This document shows, in pieces, positions 46,099 through 55,160 of a DNA stretch of 64,000 bases. The stretch is from Chryseobacterium geocarposphaerae (GTDB taxonomy: Bacteria > Bacteroidota > Bacteroidia > Flavobacteriales > Weeksellaceae): NCBI RefSeq assembly GCF_002797535.1, contig NZ_PGFD01000001.1, forward strand, positions 1,426,001 to 1,490,000, written 5' to 3'. The notes below the pieces were generated by a model, which saw only the letters and a program-made list of their open reading frames with translations, searched no databases and was not told the origin of the DNA. The first letter of the stretch is position 1; each line of letters begins with the position of its first letter. A program made the position numbers and the translations under genes.

Positions 46099-47153
46099 AA
46101 TTTCCAATGTTCAAAAATTGTTTCCCCTATAGCCCTAGCTAATTTGGGAGGAACTGCATTACCGATCATTGTCGCTACAGCACCTTTATTTGAAGAGTAA
46201 AAGTTGTAATCTAAAGGAAATGATTGCAATGTTGCACCTTCCCGTAATGAAATAGCTCTATCCTGTTCCGGATGTGAATAACGCCCTGTACTCGTATATA
46301 TGAATCTTGTAGTAATAGTTGGAGAAGGTCTATCCCAATACATTCTTCCATAAACATCATGATGACCATCATGCTCCTTATAGCACTCTAATTGTAAATC
46401 TTTATCATTTTCCCAGTTTTTTCTGGAACCGCCATCTTTTGGTGTATGTTTTAATCTTCGCAGATTTAAATCGCTAACTTTTGAAACTGTATGCATATAT
46501 ATCGAATTATCAATATAGCCTGCTTCAACCTTTGGAAAAAGTTTTTCATTACCAATAGCTTTTTTTACCGTTAAGATATTTTCCTTTTTTTTATCTTGTA
46601 AAGGTAACTTAATCTCAGGGTTAAGTCTTGATGCTATTAACACAAAACGTCTTCTATTTTGAGGAACATTAAAGTATTTTGCGTTAACAACTTTTTGATC
46701 AAAAACGTAACCTTCCTTTCTTAAACTTTTTTTAAAATTATGTATTGGACTTCCTACCTTTGTTTCCAAACCAGGAACATTTTCTATAAAAACGAAACCA
46801 GGTCGAAAATAAAGAACAAATTCTTTAAAATCCTCAAGTAACAATCTGCTCTTTTGAGATTTTGTTTTATCAGATTTTAAGTTAGAATAATACTGACATG
46901 GACTACAGCCTACAAAGATTAGATTGTCATCATTTTTTTTTACTTCAACATATTTATTCAAATCCTCGGGAGATAAATTTGAAACATCTTCATTAATGAA
47001 AATTGCATCATTATTTTTAACATAAGTGGCTTTAAATTTTGCATCAATATCCACTCCTGCCAAAACTTTTATTCCGACTTCTCTAAAACCACAAGTCACT
47101 CCTCCTGCACCGCAAAAAAAATCTATAGCCTTTAATTCATTTGTTTCTTCCAT
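46065..47153 (-). CDS. DNA (cytosine-5) methyltransferase
   Basis: A 362-residue 5-methylcytosine methyltransferase with the usual ordered motifs: FCGAGG (13-18), SPCQ with catalytic Cys86, ENVPG (Glu124-Asn125-Val126), QNRRRFVLI and the C-terminal block GNAVPPKLA. The target recognition region is near residues 205-290. The ATG at 47153 was chosen over a TTG at 47177. It is the first gene of the operon and overlaps the GHKL gene by 34 bases. The methylation would mark host DNA; the target cannot be deduced. Confidence 0.93.
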   Translation of the reverse strand: MEETNELKAIDFFCGAGGVTCGFREVGIKVLAGVDIDAKFKATYVKNNDAIFINEDVSNLSPEDLNKYVEVKKNDDNLIFVGCSPCQYYSNLKSDKTKSQKSRLLLEDFKEFVLYFRPGFVFIENVPGLETKVGSPIHNFKKSLRKEGYVFDQKVVNAKYFNVPQNRRRFVLIASRLNPEIKLPLQDKKKENILTVKKAIGNEKLFPKVEAGYIDNSIYMHTVSKVSDLNLRRLKHTPKDGGSRKNWENDKDLQLECYKEHDGHHDVYGRMYWDRPSPTITTRFIYTSTGRYSHPEQDRAISLREGATLQSFPLDYNFYSSNKGAVATMIGNAVPPKLARAIGETIFEHWKLWRNSEQEQEH

Positions 47154-47308
47154 AAATAGAAAATTCGTAATATACAAAAATATATAAAATAATATTTTTT
47201 TATATTGTTTTGTAAAAAAATATCATGGAACTTTTTATTAGAACCGTTTTAGTTTATAAATTATGAGTAAAAATGGAACTCAGCATAGATTTAGAAAAGC
47301 TAATAAAT

Positions 47309-47635
47309 TTATTTTTTATCTCTCTTCCCGCCGACCTTCAACTCCCCACCAAAATCCAACATCACCACCTGACTTCCCTGAAATGGGTTATAAGACGGCT
47401 GATAATCAATATAGCCCGAAGAATGCAGATTCTTCAGGCATTTATGGTAGGTGGCTTTTGATCGGATTTTACTGATACGCATCACCTCATCGCGGGAAAT
47501 ACTGACCGGATTTCGGAAACGGCTGAAATTCCAGAATTGGAATAGGGCTAAATAGAGGCTGATGTGTGATGGGTTGAGCGTATGATCCTGAGCCACCTTT
47601 TCATAGAAAGCTGTGAGGTGTTTTATATAATTCAT
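47309..47635 (-). CDS. Small winged-helix protein, RepA-like
   Basis: A 108-residue protein with a helix-turn-helix region (VSISRDEVMRISKIRSKATYHKCLKNLHSSGYIDY). This pattern is common in small replication- or mobilisation-associated proteins of Bacteroidota mobile elements. The exact family is not certain. It lies 24 bases downstream of the excisionase-like gene on the same strand and close to the direct repeats at 48312-48700, so it may bind DNA there. Confidence 0.7.
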   Translation of the reverse strand: MNYIKHLTAFYEKVAQDHTLNPSHISLYLALFQFWNFSRFRNPVSISRDEVMRISKIRSKATYHKCLKNLHSSGYIDYQPSYNPFQGSQVVMLDFGGELKVGGKRDKK

Positions 47636-47659
47636 AATTGGTTTCGGTATTGTGAGCTA

Positions 47660-47920
47660 TCATTGCTGCTGCTTCAGCATTTCTTCAATGTCTTTGTAAT
47701 TGTAATATAATGTCCCGCCGACACGGGTGTACGATAAGCTTCCATTGGTACGGAGGTTTTGCAGTGTTCCGGAGGAGATTTTTAGAAGTGCTTTGACCTC
47801 TGACGAACGAAGCCATAATTTCTGCTGGGAAATTTTTATTTGAAACAGGTTTTGTAGGTCTTCCAGCAATTCGGTTTTGAATTCCTGAAGGTCTTCTTTA
47901 GTAATTAGGTTTACGATCAT
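47660..47920 (-). CDS. Excisionase-like helix-turn-helix protein
   Basis: An 86-residue protein ending LWLRSSEVKALLKISSGTLQNLRTNGSLSYTRVGGTLYYNYKDIEEML, the typical excisionase/MerR-like HTH_17 layout. Such genes accompany conjugative transposons in Bacteroidota. Together with the small winged-helix gene it forms a two-gene module, and no integrase or mobilisation gene is left in this window. The defence operon lies on its 3' side. Confidence 0.85.
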   Translation of the reverse strand: MIVNLITKEDLQEFKTELLEDLQNLFQIKISQQKLWLRSSEVKALLKISSGTLQNLRTNGSLSYTRVGGTLYYNYKDIEEMLKQQQ

Positions 47921-48866
47921 AGCTACTTCATTTTTGTTTTTGACTAAATTTTCTTCTACAAATTTGGGACATCAAAAGCTTGAAAACAATAGTGATAAAG
48001 GGACCTGGGCTACAAAAGAATAATCTGGATTCCTTTGTAACCTTTGGAGATTAAAAAAGAATAATTTGGATCATTATACCTGATTTTAGAAAAAAAGACG
48101 AGTTCCGAAGTCTTTTCCCCTTTTTGCAAAAAAGGCAAGAGAGTCTTGGATATAAAACTTGAAAAGTTTGTATATACAAAGACACATCTTGCTTAATTGT
48201 ACTGCTGATTTTTCAGAGCTCTAAAAAAAATTGCACTTAATTGATTATTAATAAGTTGCAATAATTGCTTTTGAAAAGAAAAAAAGCAGAAAAGACAATA
48301 ACATCAGGGTTGTTCAATTTTTGAGCCGCATTGACAGTACCCGGCTTAAATTCTGCACTGGGTTAGAATTGACCGGCTCACTTTTTGAGCCAGGTAAACC
48401 CTTTGTGGTAACATTTTTGAGCCGGTTTTCAAAAAAGTGGCTCAATTTTTACGCAGGGATATGAGCTGCTTTACTTTCCTGGATACAGTTTAGCAATATG
48501 GCGGTTTGATTTTTGAGCCGCATCGACAGTACTCGTCACAAATTCTTCGCCTGGTTATTGATGAACGGCTCACTTTTTCAACCAGGTAAGTGTTTTGTGG
48601 TAACTTTTTTGAGCCATTTTCAAAAAAGTGGCGCAATTTTTAAGCAGCTATGAGGCTGCTTTACTTTCTTGGAAGTGTCGAGTTGCTTAATTTTTGAGCC
48701 GGTTCTAAGCTGACCTGTGCACATTTTGCACAGGTTTCCAGCTAACCTGTATTTAAATTACGCAGGTTGATGATAGATTATCCATCAATCTCTTGTGCGA
48801 AGATTGATTATATTTGAATCACTATGAAGTTTTTAGGTAGAATAATTTTTATCAAAAAGAAGCCAA
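47921..48866. other. Spacer between the mobile-element remnant and the AraC gene
   Basis: This is about 0.95 kb with no open frame that I can support. Its first 390 bp (to 48311) hold nothing recognisable. Its main content is the 192-bp repeat described separately, followed by the upstream region of the AraC-type gene. Confidence 0.6.
48312..48700. repeat. 192-bp tandem repeat with iteron-like TTTTTGAGCC boxes
   Basis: Two diverged copies of a 192-bp unit are followed by the start of a third. TTTTTGAGCC occurs at 48318, 48382, 48414, 48510, 48606 and 48691, with a degenerate copy at 48574. The first six steps (64, 32, 96, or 64 plus 32, and 32) are multiples of 32 bp, about three helical turns. 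Several GGCTCA boxes lie in the opposite orientation. It resembles iterons or a binding array. Confidence 0.75.
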
Positions 48867-49682
48867 ATGAATTACCAGATATTTGAACCGGATCAGGACT
48901 TGACAGCATTTATCAGATGTTATTGGACATTGGAAAGCCCGAAAGAAGAAACGCCTGAAAAGCAAACCATCGTTCCTGACGGATGTATGGAGATGATCTT
49001 TCATTATGGCGATCTATACAAACAATACTTGAATAATAGGAACAGCATTATCCAGCCCAGATGTTTTGTCATCGGGCAATTGACTCGACCACTTGAGATC
49101 GAGCCAACTGGCGAAACCGGAATTTTTTCCGTTCGCTTTCATCCGGAAGGTTTTTTGCCTTTTACTACCATTCCGATAAAAGAGATGGAAAACACCGCCG
49201 TTTCGTTGGAAAAGCTGTTTGGAAAGGATGGACAGGAAATTGAGCAACAGGTCATAAATGCTAATTCCACTTTGGAGAGAATAATGCTTATTGAAAAATT
49301 TTTACTGGATCGGCTGACTGACATAGAAACCATTGACCGCATTGTAAGATCAACTGTCGAAACGATTATAACAGCCAACGGACAATTCTCGGTCGATGAA
49401 CTGTCCAAGCTTATCCAAGTCAATCGAAGACAATTGTTGCGTAAATTTTCTTCGGCCATCGGTCTAAGTCCCAAACAACTATCCAGGACGATTCGATTGC
49501 AGGCTGCACTCAAAATGTTGATGAACGATAAGTTCTCCAATCTCGCAGAACTGGCTTACGAAAACGAGTATTACGACCAGGCACACTTTATCAAAGAGTT
49601 TAAAGAATTTACCGGAGCTACGCCCAAAGAATTTTACAGTAGTCACCTTACGATGTCTTCGCTTTTTTACGGAACGGATTAA
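48867..49682 (+). CDS. AraC-family transcriptional regulator
   Basis: A 271-residue protein with an N-terminal sensing domain of the DUF6597 kind (YQIFEPDQDLTAFIRCYWTLESP, then VPDGCMEMIFHYGD) and a C-terminal AraC DNA-binding domain (LSKLIQVNRRQLLRKFSSAIGLSPKQLSRTIRLQ, then NEYYDQAHFIKEFKEFTGATPKEFY). No ligand is known. It faces a secreted DUF6265 gene 127 bases downstream on the same strand, which may be a target. Confidence 0.9.
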   Translation: MNYQIFEPDQDLTAFIRCYWTLESPKEETPEKQTIVPDGCMEMIFHYGDLYKQYLNNRNSIIQPRCFVIGQLTRPLEIEPTGETGIFSVRFHPEGFLPFTTIPIKEMENTAVSLEKLFGKDGQEIEQQVINANSTLERIMLIEKFLLDRLTDIETIDRIVRSTVETIITANGQFSVDELSKLIQVNRRQLLRKFSSAIGLSPKQLSRTIRLQAALKMLMNDKFSNLAELAYENEYYDQAHFIKEFKEFTGATPKEFYSSHLTMSSLFYGTD

Positions 49683-49809
49683 ACTTGTCCCATTTTTACA
49701 ATTTTAGTTTTTAAAAACATTGCAACTTTGCTATCTAAAATTTTCAACAAAGAAATAATCCCGTGTTTGGAAATTAAATAAAGTGACAATTATTCAATCA
49801 GCTAAAATT

Positions 49810-50292
49810 ATGAAAACAGGAGCAAAATTTTTTATTACAGTCATTAGTTTGGCTATTCTTTATGCCTGGACAATAAAGCAGACAAACGACATTCAAAAAG
49901 CGGAATGGCTGATCGGTACCTGGGAAAATAAAACCCAGAAAGGCAGCATCTATGAAACCTGGACCAAAACTGGCAATAATGAATTGTCGGGGAAAAGTTA
50001 TAGTGTCAAAGGCAAAGACACGATCGTTTTTGAAAATATCCGGCTCGTGCAGGAAAAAAAAAATTTATTTTATATTCCGACTGTTAAAAATCAAAATGAA
50101 GGTCTGCCTGTTCGTTTTGCCGCCAAAACTATTTCTGAAAATCAATTGGTTTTTGAAAATCCACAGCACGACTTTCCACAGATCATCGCTTACACAAAAA
50201 TCACTTCCGATTCATTGATAGCCGAAATTTCAGGTATCATAAACGGACAGAAACGCAAACAGACCTTTCCAATGAAAAGAGTGAAAAGGTAA
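49810..50292 (+). CDS. DUF6265 family exported protein
   Basis: A 160-residue protein with an N-terminal hydrophobic export signal. The core begins AEWLIGTWENKTQKGSIYETWTKTGNNELSG, the typical DUF6265 lipocalin-like opening, and ends IAEISGIINGQKRKQTFPMKRV. Function is unknown. The ATG at 49810 was chosen; the GTG at 49783 would add nine residues. It follows the AraC gene on the same strand. Confidence 0.8.
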   Translation: MKTGAKFFITVISLAILYAWTIKQTNDIQKAEWLIGTWENKTQKGSIYETWTKTGNNELSGKSYSVKGKDTIVFENIRLVQEKKNLFYIPTVKNQNEGLPVRFAAKTISENQLVFENPQHDFPQIIAYTKITSDSLIAEISGIINGQKRKQTFPMKRVKR

Positions 50293-50348
50293 TAATGTAG
50301 ACAAGCTTCGGTTAATTCAATAAGTTCAAGTATATAATTGCAAAAATT

Positions 50349-50891
50349 CTACAGATCGCCCGCTACCTCACCGTCAGGGATATAAAGATCCTCTAAAGAA
50401 CTTTTACCGCCTGGAGAATCCGATTTTTTGATGACGCTGATCTCTCCATTGAGCTCAATGACAACTGCCAAAACATCATCCAACCTTTCAATTCCTTCCT
50501 GACGCACTACAGCGTTAATCTCATCAACCGTTATGGCCTCGGTGTTCATATTTTCTTTGAGGTATTTGCCTTTATAGAACAGTAAACGTGGAGAGGAATT
50601 GATCAGGTGCTCCATCTTATCGGAGGTACTGGCCAATTTAGCAAACAGGTATTGTAAAGCTATTATCAGAAATAAGACCATTACACCTTCTGCCAATGGA
50701 ACCATCGCAAGCATCATATAAGCCAATGTGGAACCGAGAGCAACCGTCACCACAAAATCAAAAGCGTTGAACTTTGCCAGGGTTCTTTTTCCTGAGATCC
50801 TGATGAAAAGGAATAGAATGACAAAAGAGGCAATGGTCATCAATCCAACCTGTCCAAGCTTTTCCCAATTTTCAAATAACAAATCTTCCAT
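50349..50891 (-). CDS. DUF421 (YetF-like) membrane protein
   Basis: A 180-residue membrane protein with an N-terminal three-helix part (residues 15-85) and a cytosolic DUF421 domain. Markers are FIRISGKRTLAKFNAFDFVVTVALGSTLAYM, then LLFYKGKYLKENM and LEDLYIPDG. These proteins are common and poorly characterised; some relate to spore or envelope functions in other phyla. It has no operon neighbours on the same strand nearby. Confidence 0.88.
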   Translation of the reverse strand: MEDLLFENWEKLGQVGLMTIASFVILFLFIRISGKRTLAKFNAFDFVVTVALGSTLAYMMLAMVPLAEGVMVLFLIIALQYLFAKLASTSDKMEHLINSSPRLLFYKGKYLKENMNTEAITVDEINAVVRQEGIERLDDVLAVVIELNGEISVIKKSDSPGGKSSLEDLYIPDGEVAGDL

Positions 50892-51036
50892 TTCCCATTT
50901 TTATCATTAGTGTTGATAAAATAATGCCAGAAATGATCTGAAATGAAAATGATTACCACACAAATGTTTACAGTACAATCTCTTCCGTCAAAGTTGTTTT
51001 TCCGAATCTATGGGAAACTGTAAAATCTAAAGAGTT

Positions 51037-51777
51037 TTATCTTCCACTCATATTCTGGTCATAAAAATCTGTGAATTTATTGATCAGGTCGTCTAAATTT
51101 TCTCTATTAAATTCTCCAAAGCCTAATGTCATAACGTGTCCTTCAAAATTATTTGATAAGACACGGTTGAAATTTTCGATATACGTATGAGCGTGTCCCT
51201 GCAATTGCAATTCAGCATTTATCATTTTTACCCAATGTTCTTCATCTTTATCATCTATCGAGTAAGTTAAATAAGGCAGAACAAAAGGAACGAATTTATC
51301 ATATTGCTTATTCTTATGGGGATTTAAATTGTCATTTGGCCAAATCCTGAAATTCTCCAGTAGATTTAAATTTTCAGATCGAACAATTGTAGCAGTTTCA
51401 TTTCTTGCAATTTCAGAAATAATTTTCCCTTGGTTCTGAGTATACAACCAAAACCAAGCTAAATCCCAGGCAGTGGCGCCTTTATGATTTATTAAATTAT
51501 ACGGATGGAATATCGAATCTATTGCGATATAGCCTTTTCCACCACCAACAGTATTTCTGATAATTTCTATTAAATCATTATGATTGGAGATTTTTTGCAT
51601 AGGATTTCCATTAATGAATCCATAAATATAATTCGATGTCCAATTTGATGGTTTATGGTATCCGTCATCAAGAATAGAATTTTCAATGATTTTTTTCGAT
51701 TGTGAAATTGCGTTATCACTTTCTTTTAATTCATTTTCCTTTTTTTGTTTTGTCTTGAAAAAGTCAAAAAATCCCAT
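51037..51777 (-). CDS. Hypothetical soluble protein
   Basis: A 246-residue protein without a signal peptide. The first 30 residues are charged (FFDFFKTKQKKENELKES). The body contains GGGKGYIAIDSIFHPYNLINHKGATAWDLAWFWLYTQNQG and a C-terminal ELQLQGHAHTYIENFNRVLSNNFEGHVMTLGFGEF. I do not recognise the family. Its isolated position and size are compatible with an immunity-type or stress protein, but there is no toxin gene beside it. Confidence 0.6.
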   Translation of the reverse strand: MGFFDFFKTKQKKENELKESDNAISQSKKIIENSILDDGYHKPSNWTSNYIYGFINGNPMQKISNHNDLIEIIRNTVGGGKGYIAIDSIFHPYNLINHKGATAWDLAWFWLYTQNQGKIISEIARNETATIVRSENLNLLENFRIWPNDNLNPHKNKQYDKFVPFVLPYLTYSIDDKDEEHWVKMINAELQLQGHAHTYIENFNRVLSNNFEGHVMTLGFGEFNRENLDDLINKFTDFYDQNMSGR

Positions 51778-51985
51778 ATTTATCTCTTATTTAATTATTC
51801 TTGAACATTCCAAATATACGCATTGAATCAATATCTACACGATTTCAGCAATTGAATCTTCCTCAATCTCCTTCAATCTCTTGAATCAGAGAAAATCTAT
51901 GAAATTGATTTGGGCAATTTTAAAATGCAGATATCAGGAAACTTACGATTTGAGGAGTCTTGACATCTATCCAAAAACAACTTAA

Positions 51986-53656
51986 TTAGAATCTGTCATT
52001 CGCAGCAAACTTTTCTCTGCACTGATGCTGATACTCTTGCAGCGACATACCATAGATCTCCGAAAACAGTTTTAGAAAGTTGGAACGAGAGGCAATTCCA
52101 CATAGTTTGGCAAGAACTTCTGTTTTCTGATGAACTGCTAAATGATCTTCTGCGAGCAATTCGGCGATATACTTAATGCGCAACTCACTTAGGTAACGGT
52201 TAAAATGCATTCCTTTCTCCGTGTTAATGTAGGAAGATAGATAATTAGGGTTTGTCCCTACTCTTATTGCAATTTTTTTCAAACTCAGGTTCGGTTTCAA
52301 AAACTCTTTTTCGTCTTCAAATTTCTGTAGATTCTTCCGAATTCTGTTGCGAATCTCTGCACTCAATGTGGATTTTGGCGGTGAGACATCATTTTTTAAT
52401 CTCTCAATATCAACACCCACACCCGCTAAGACCACATCGTATGTTTTCTCGGACTTCTTTTCCAGATAAGTGTTTATAGTGAATATAAGTAAAAACATAG
52501 AGACTGCTACAACGCCGAAGAGAATATTCCTGTAACGCTGTGTAATACTCGAATATTCAATATTTATCCGCTCGGCCTCAAACTGAATAAAAAGATGATG
52601 TGTGTCTTCTATGTTTATTTTTTCAATTTTGTGGAGGGTATTGGCAAAAGATAAGCTCTCATCTATATTTGATTTTTTATGGGCATTCTCCAGTAAAATC
52701 TTATAGTTTTCCGTAAGCTCAGGAAAGAAAAAATGGTATTTCTAATAAAGAGAATCAACTTTTCTAAAAAAACTAAAGGATTCTTGTTCTCGGTGCTGAG
52801 CCAATTTATTCTTTCCCAGATAAAAGTAGATCACCGATACCCCGGCAAAGTCATTTACCCTGACCAGTTCCGGAAGTGCACGATTGAGATCGGCAATACT
52901 TTGCTCGTAATTTTCTTTACGGAATTTAGAAATGCCTTCTGATTTAAAAAAATAACTCCTTAACTGGACGAAATCTAAATCTTTGGGTATTTCCCTCTTG
53001 CCTATTTCAATTAAGTGGTCGGCACTATCATCATCTCCCATTTGCTGGTAGCAATAGATAAGTTGATTTAAAGTATTATAATAGCCTTTGCGCATATTAT
53101 ACAGGATATCTGGGGAATTATTTTTCAAAATTTCCTGTCTAAAGAATGCTGAACAGGCCTCAAATTGACTGACTGCCTCATCATAATATCCTAAATAACT
53201 CTTCATTACACCCAGGTGATATAATATAATATACTTTATGTATGGACTAGTGCTATATCTGGCGTAGGATAACGCTTTTATATAATCATCCAATGCGGGT
53301 TGATAGTCTTTAAAAATAAAGTAAGACACAATTCCCCTTCCAAGATAAGCAGAGGCAATAAGATCATTATTACAACTATGCTGAGCGGAAGTTATTGCAC
53401 TGTCTGCATACAGCTTTTTGCGGCATCCTGATGGCTCAAAATGTAGGGCATCTTGGTATGCATACGTTAATTCGGAATAATTTTTTTCTTTTTTCGCGAG
53501 GGCAATTAAAAGGTCAACGTAAGAAAGTGCTGTAGTATCATTAACCTTCTTGTAATCGTACTTTTTTCTGATTTGATGATAGGCCACATTGTCTGTACTC
53601 TGCGCAACCCATAATTCTGCAGTGGAAACCAAAAGCAATATAAACAACCTGAACAT
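51986..53656 (-). pseudogene. TPR-AraC regulator interrupted by an in-frame TAG
   Basis: One frame runs from 53656 to 51986 with a single internal TAG at 52742-52744. The first part (about 304 codons) has a signal-like N-terminus and TPR repeats (KDYQPALDDYIKALSYA, YYDEAVSQFEACSAFF). After the TAG the frame stays open: 81 codons to a transmembrane helix (NILFGVVAVSMFLLIFTINTY), then an AraC-type HTH (LSLKKIAIRVGTNPNYLSSYINTEKGMHFNRYLSELR). The TPR-membrane-AraC layout is a known Bacteroidota regulator type. The TAG may be a true nonsense mutation or a sequencing error. Confidence 0.8.
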
Positions 53657-54058
53657 CTGCACGTTACCTTCATTTTTATTAAAACGTTTTATAAAATTAC
53701 GTTATTTTTTATGGAATATCCAAGTGTTTTGTAAACTACATAACCAAAATGCTATCGGTCATGGTTCTTATTCACACAAAATAACATTTGATGTGCTGAA
53801 TAAGCATCATTTGTCTTTTTGAGCACAATGTCTAATTCCAACTTATAATTACTTTTATGAAAAAAACTACAGTCTACAGCTATGCCGCTCTGGGATTTTG
53901 ATACAGAGGATCAGTTTATAAACTGGCATCAGACATAGGAAACAGGCATCGTAAATCATTTTTTTTTGTTGAATTTCTGTTTTACATTTGATCAGTAATT
54001 GTTTGAAAAATAGACATATACTTTACACAGAATACTGTCAACAAAAAAAACTAATGTC
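53657..54058. other. Spacer between the AraC-type regulator and the MauE-like gene
   Basis: This is about 400 bp of AT-rich sequence with no supported gene. A 14-codon frame at about 53858 begins MKKTTVYSYAALGF and stops, too short to call. It probably holds the promoters of the two flanking divergent genes. Confidence 0.5.
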
Positions 54059-54487
54059 ATGAAATATTTAAAAAAAATAATACCATTTGTGGTAAGCATT
54101 TACTTTGTTATTCTCTTCTGCTATGCAGCTATCAGTAAGATATTGGATTTCGAAAAGTTCCAGAATCAAATTTCAGCATCACCATTGTTGAATGGATTTT
54201 CGCAATTCCTGCCTTACACGATAATCATTGTTGAATCTTTTATTGCAGGATTATTATGCTACCGGAAAACCAGAACTATTGGACTGATAGGAAGCTTTAT
54301 TTTGATGCTCATCTTTACTGGATATATTGCTTTACTAATAAGGACAAGTAAAAATCTCCCTTGTTCCTGTGGCAGAATATTGGAGAAAATGAGCTGGCAT
54401 CAGCATTTATATTTCAATATTGGCTGTGTTATTCTTTCTCTTATCGCTTTAGGTTTAAATCTAAAATACAGCAGGCCTGCTGAATAA
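54059..54487 (+). CDS. MauE/DoxX-like membrane protein
   Basis: A 142-residue membrane protein with four hydrophobic helices, beginning FVVSIYFVILFCYAAISKILDFEKFQNQI and containing LLIRTSKNLPCSCGRILEKMSWHQHLYFNI. The CSCG motif and layout match the MauE/DoxX-like family, which can act in electron transfer or redox maturation. It is followed by a DUF6520 gene on the same strand. In flavobacteria both often accompany TlpA-like thioredoxins and SusC/SusD genes, as here. Confidence 0.85.
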   Translation: MKYLKKIIPFVVSIYFVILFCYAAISKILDFEKFQNQISASPLLNGFSQFLPYTIIIVESFIAGLLCYRKTRTIGLIGSFILMLIFTGYIALLIRTSKNLPCSCGRILEKMSWHQHLYFNIGCVILSLIALGLNLKYSRPAE

Positions 54488-54766
54488 GTATGTTACCGTA
54501 ATATTTACGGATGATCGATCGTGACTGAATTTGTAATTAATGTTCAACCTTAAAATTAGACAGCCGAAAGCTGTTTAATAACCGACAATTTTTAATGTAT
54601 TTATCAACCACAATTTGTCCGGGAACACAAGAATATGGTATAGTGGTACAACAAGTTTTTAAAACTATGGGTACAATGAGTAATCCTTACCGGCTCGTAG
54701 TACTTTCCGGACAGATTTCTAAAGTTTTTATGGTAATCTTTTTTGATGTATAAAAAGACCGCAATT

Positions 54767-55075
54767 ATGAAACTTAATCAAATTTTAAAAGTCAATGCGG
54801 TAGCCATTGCTGCCGTGATATTCTCAGGGGCGGTGATGTCCTTTAAAGTGGCAGAGAAAAAAGCGGCTACAACGTATTTCTATAACAACTCGAGTATTGC
54901 CTCCGGAGCATTTTCTAATCCCTCACACTGGCAAACCACCAATCTTTCAGGGTGTGAAGATGAGGGAGAAAGACCTTGTAGTATTGTGGTTCCCGACGGG
55001 CAAACCCTGAATGATGTTTTGGATGGAAAAAGCAATGCGCAGGTTTTATCCATGAGTTCTGGTCGCAAGCCATAA
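54767..55075 (+). CDS. DUF6520 family secreted peptide
   Basis: A 102-residue protein with an N-terminal export signal (MKLNQILKVNAVAIAAVIFSGAVMSFK). The mature part holds a cysteine pair (GCEDEGERPCSI) and ends with a low-complexity tail. DUF6520 peptides are typical of Chryseobacterium-type genomes, and their function is unknown. The ATG at 54767 is preferred to a TTG at 54743. A strong terminator follows. Confidence 0.8.
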   Translation: MKLNQILKVNAVAIAAVIFSGAVMSFKVAEKKAATTYFYNNSSIASGAFSNPSHWQTTNLSGCEDEGERPCSIVVPDGQTLNDVLDGKSNAQVLSMSSGRKP

Positions 55076-55105
55076 TTATTGTTGACAATAAATGAGGAAT
55101 AAATT

Positions 55106-55133
55106 GAAGGCTGGCACTTGCCAGCCTTCTTTT
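55106..55133 (+). terminator. Rho-independent terminator after the DUF6520 gene
   Basis: GAAGGCTGGC pairs perfectly with GCCAGCCTTC around an ACTT loop and is followed by TTTTA. It lies 31 bases after the stop codon and before the convergent SusD gene. Confidence 0.85.
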
Positions 55134-55160
55134 ATAGATCTTATTCTATTGCTTTCGTCT

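Noticed and set aside
47263..47475. Plus-strand frames opposite the winged-helix gene
   Set aside because: They are shadows of the minus-strand gene and have proline-rich nonsense composition.
54667..54753. 28-codon plus frame MGTMSNPYRL
   Set aside because: Too short and unsupported; it may be part of the DUF6520 leader.
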